Below, one piece after another: positions 62,214 through 64,000 of a DNA stretch of 64,000 bases (the first letter of the stretch is position 1; each line of letters starts with the position of its first letter). The stretch covers positions 271,021 through 335,020 of the forward strand of contig JAVKGW010000001.1 of the NCBI GenBank assembly GCA_031460175.1. Direction: 5' to 3'. The notes below the pieces were generated by a model. The model was not told the DNA's origin. It saw nothing but the letters and a program-made list of their open reading frames with translations, and ran no database searches. The stretch is from Armatimonadota bacterium (GTDB lineage Bacteria > Sysuimicrobiota > Sysuimicrobiia > Sysuimicrobiales > Sysuimicrobiaceae). The position numbers were made by a program, and so were the translations under genes.

Positions 62214-63194
62214 ATGAGGACTCCCTACATATACAGCAGAGGACGGTGCACCGCCCGCCTGTATGAGGGCGATAGCCTCTCCATGCCCGAGCTTCGGGAC
62301 GAGGAAATCGCGTTGACCGTCACCTCTCCTCCTTACTGGAATTCCATTGACTACGATCGCCACGCTCAGGATCCCGGCCAGTGGTACCGAACCCGTTCCT
62401 ACGGTCACGAGGACTACGAAAGTTTCTTAAATTGGCTGGTGCGTGCCTTCGGGGAGGTCTACCGTGTCACCAAACCCGGTGGTTATCTCTGTGTGGTCGT
62501 CGGTACCGTCCTTTTTCAGGGTCGGCATTACCCGGTGCCGCAGGACCTGGTGAGTCGGTTGTCCCGGAGCGGGTGGGAATTCGAGCAGGACATTATCTGG
62601 CACAAGACCACGGCGGGAGTCCGCAGGGCCGGGGTCTTCATCCAGAAACCGTATCCGGGGTATTACCACCCGAACATCATGACCGAGTACATCCTGGTTT
62701 TCAGGAAGCCCGGGCCTCCCATTTACAGGGAGAGGACGGAGTCTGAGCGACGGAATGCTCGGGTGCCGGTCACAGACGTATTCACCCGGGACGTGGCCAA
62801 CAACGTTTGGCATATCGCTCCGGTCCCTCCCGGTACCCTGGACCACCCGTGTCCGTTCCCCGAGGAAATTCCTTACCGCCTGATCCAGCTCTACTCTTAT
62901 CCCGATGAGGTTGTTCTGGATCCGTTTCTGGGCTCGGGTCAGGTGGCGAAGGTGGCCCTGCACCTCGGGCGTCACGCGGTGGGCTACGACATCGTTCCTC
63001 AATACGTGACCTACGCCTACGGCAGGTTATCCGAGCCGCTTCGGGTAAGGCGAAAGCAACTGGTGGTGGAGTTCCGGGCGGTTGGCGTCTTTTCCCCTGT
63101 GGGGGGAGGGTGGAGCGGACGGGGGGAGGCACCGGCTGATGCGCAGCTGGAGCTGCGGACTTCGCATGCCCATCCGATGGATCCCCGCTCCTGA
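62214..63194 (+). CDS. Orphan DNA methyltransferase (N4-cytosine/N6-adenine type)
   Basis: 326 aa. The catalytic motif TSPPYW is at 37-42 and the AdoMet motif DPFLGSGQV near 240, the order (catalytic first) of beta-class enzymes. SPPY favours N4-cytosine. No restriction gene is adjacent. GAGGAG stands 5 nt before the ATG. Codon use has many more A and T third bases than its neighbours, consistent with transfer. The last 40 residues look non-conserved and overlap the next gene. Confidence 0.9.
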   Translation: MRTPYIYSRGRCTARLYEGDSLSMPELRDEEIALTVTSPPYWNSIDYDRHAQDPGQWYRTRSYGHEDYESFLNWLVRAFGEVYRVTKPGGYLCVVVGTVLFQGRHYPVPQDLVSRLSRSGWEFEQDIIWHKTTAGVRRAGVFIQKPYPGYYHPNIMTEYILVFRKPGPPIYRERTESERRNARVPVTDVFTRDVANNVWHIAPVPPGTLDHPCPFPEEIPYRLIQLYSYPDEVVLDPFLGSGQVAKVALHLGRHAVGYDIVPQYVTYAYGRLSEPLRVRRKQLVVEFRAVGVFSPVGGGWSGRGEAPADAQLELRTSHAHPMDPRS

Positions 63195-63753
63195 CCTGCA
63201 CGCGCGCCTGGCGGAGTTCGTGGAGGCCCTGGGGTTCCATCACGTCCGGCTCGACCGGGTGCGCTGCGTGCGGGCCTACGGAGGGAGGGCCAACGCCTGG
63301 GCCCGCATCTGGGGGCTTCCCCGCATCTTCCAGGAGGCTTTTGGCATCGGTCCCGCCTACGTCATCGAGTTCCTGGAGCCCGGGTTCGGACGCCTCCCGC
63401 CGGACGAGCAGGACCGGGTGATCCTCCACGAGTTGCTGCACATCCCCTCAACCTTCAGCGGAGGCCTGCGGCCCGAGCGGTCCCGATCGTTCGTCATCAA
63501 CCGGCGCACCGTGGAACGGTACTACCGCCGCTACCTCCGCCTCACTGGACGAGGCGGCGCCGCAACAGCACCGCGGGGACGGGGAGGAGGACGGCCGCCA
63601 CGAGAAGGAGCCAGAGGAGGTCCCCCCAAGCCGCGGCGGGATCCCCGAAGGCGAAGGCCCGGGAGGCGCGCACCGCGTGGTACAGGGGTGCAAACCAGGC
63701 AGCCCGCTGCACCCAGTCGGGGAGGGCCTCCAGCGGGAAGAAGATCCCGCTGA
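63139..63753 (+). CDS. Putative small zinc metallopeptidase
   Basis: The likely core is about 130 aa: IRWIPAPDLHARLAEFVEAL, ANAWARIWGLPRIFQEAF, then DRVILHELLHIPSTFSGGL and FVINRRTVERYYRRYL. HELLH is a zinc-peptidase motif, similar to small uncharacterised proteins of archaea and phages. Start is ATG 63139 (GGAGG 10 nt upstream) or ATG 63166. After residue 135 or so the frame runs on without a stop as Arg/Gly/Pro-rich sequence antisense to the ABC permease, which is probably non-functional. It overlaps the methyltransferase gene end. Confidence 0.65.
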   Translation: MRSWSCGLRMPIRWIPAPDLHARLAEFVEALGFHHVRLDRVRCVRAYGGRANAWARIWGLPRIFQEAFGIGPAYVIEFLEPGFGRLPPDEQDRVILHELLHIPSTFSGGLRPERSRSFVINRRTVERYYRRYLRLTGRGGAATAPRGRGGGRPPREGARGGPPKPRRDPRRRRPGRRAPRGTGVQTRQPAAPSRGGPPAGRRSR

Positions 63754-64000
63754 ACATGAACTGGGGGGTGATCCACAGGGAGAAGTAGTACGTGAAGAGG
63801 TCGATGGAGGGGGTGAGGGCGGTGAAGGCGAGGCCGAGTGCGGAGAACACCAGTCCTGCGACGAAGAACACCGCGGGAAGAAGGAGGCTCCACCAGGACT
63901 GCACCGCGCCGAACAGGGCCGCCACGGCCGAAAAGGCGCTCCCGTAGATCACGCTGCGGGTCGCCCCCCAGAGCACCTCCCCCACCGCTAGGTCCTCCGC
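63542..64000 (-). CDS. ABC-2 type permease, C-terminal part
   Basis: The frame is open to the window edge (153 codons seen). AEDLAVGEVLWGATRSVIYG, then four hydrophobic helices and FSLWITPQFMFSGIFFPLEA, LPDWVQRAAWFAPLYHAVRA are typical of NodJ/DrrB-like ABC-2 permeases. The missing N-terminus and probably the ATPase gene lie beyond 64000. It would export a drug, lipid or polysaccharide. Confidence 0.9.
   Translation of the reverse strand, partial: AEDLAVGEVLWGATRSVIYGSAFSAVAALFGAVQSWWSLLLPAVFFVAGLVFSALGLAFTALTPSIDLFTYYFSLWITPQFMFSGIFFPLEALPDWVQRAAWFAPLYHAVRASRAFAFGDPAAAWGDLLWLLLVAAVLLPVPAVLLRRRLVQ

Overview
The window is GC-rich (roughly two thirds G+C or more by eye), gene-dense bacterial chromosome around a replication origin. 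The order rpmH-rnpA-yidD-yidC-jag-rsmG-parA-parB on one side and dnaA-dnaN-yaaA-recF-dciA-remB-gyrB-gyrA on the other is the layout of Bacillota-like Terrabacteria. Starts are often GTG with GGAGG ribosome sites, and genes overlap by 4-14 nt. A high-GC Bacillota or a related deep lineage fits, but the species cannot be named from sequence alone.

Region 1 (1-10,992, minus): a flagellar operon read leftwards as flgB-flgC-fliE-fliF-fliG-fliH-fliI-fliJ-lytic transglycosylase-fliK-flgD-flgE-flbD-motA-motB, with motB cut by the window edge. Region 2 (11,000-27,360): a signalling block. It holds a GAF-PAS-GGDEF cyclase, a three-gene envelope operon (lipoprotein, VirB9/CpaC-like protein, CpaB-like protein), rpoN, cheY, cheA, cheW, an HD-GYP phosphodiesterase, a sigma-54 activator and two chemoreceptors. 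Six GG-N10-GC elements close to the sigma-54 consensus lie before flgB, the GGDEF gene, the HD-GYP-che operon, the activator gene, the chemoreceptor pair and (at 35.7 kb) a PilZ glycosyltransferase. The window therefore appears to carry a sigma-54 regulon for motility, chemotaxis and c-di-GMP together with RpoN (with an extra zinc ribbon) and an activator lacking a DNA-binding domain.

Region 3 (27.4-35.7 kb): a PadR-like regulator, an MBL-fold hydrolase behind a sulfatase remnant, a TauE/SafE-DUF1634 transporter pair, and a corrinoid methyl-transfer module (Fe-S/ASKHA activase, MetH-activation-like protein, UroD-type methyltransferase, corrinoid protein, pterin methyltransferase). Region 4 (35.7-43.1 kb): PilZ glycosyltransferase, acetoacetate-CoA ligase, CocE-type hydrolase and peptide-type solute-binding protein.

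Region 5 (43.1-49.4 kb, minus): the left origin arm, with HD protein and M24 peptidase genes after parAB. Two 16-bp palindromes of form TATTTCYCGRGAAATA flank parAB and are probable parS sites. rpmH lies wholly inside the open frame of rnpA, as described in Thermus. Region 6 (49.4-59.9 kb, plus): oriC with DnaA-box-like sites on both sides of dnaA, an unusual GHKL ATPase/winged-helix gene coupled to dnaA, and the replication/gyrase genes, ending with HU and a clear terminator. Region 7 (60-64 kb): DinB-like protein, small membrane protein, FAD oxidoreductase with a probable leaderless transcript, a lower-GC orphan DNA methyltransferase, a small putative metallopeptidase and a partial ABC-2 permease. 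No tRNA, rRNA, insertion sequence or CRISPR array was seen.
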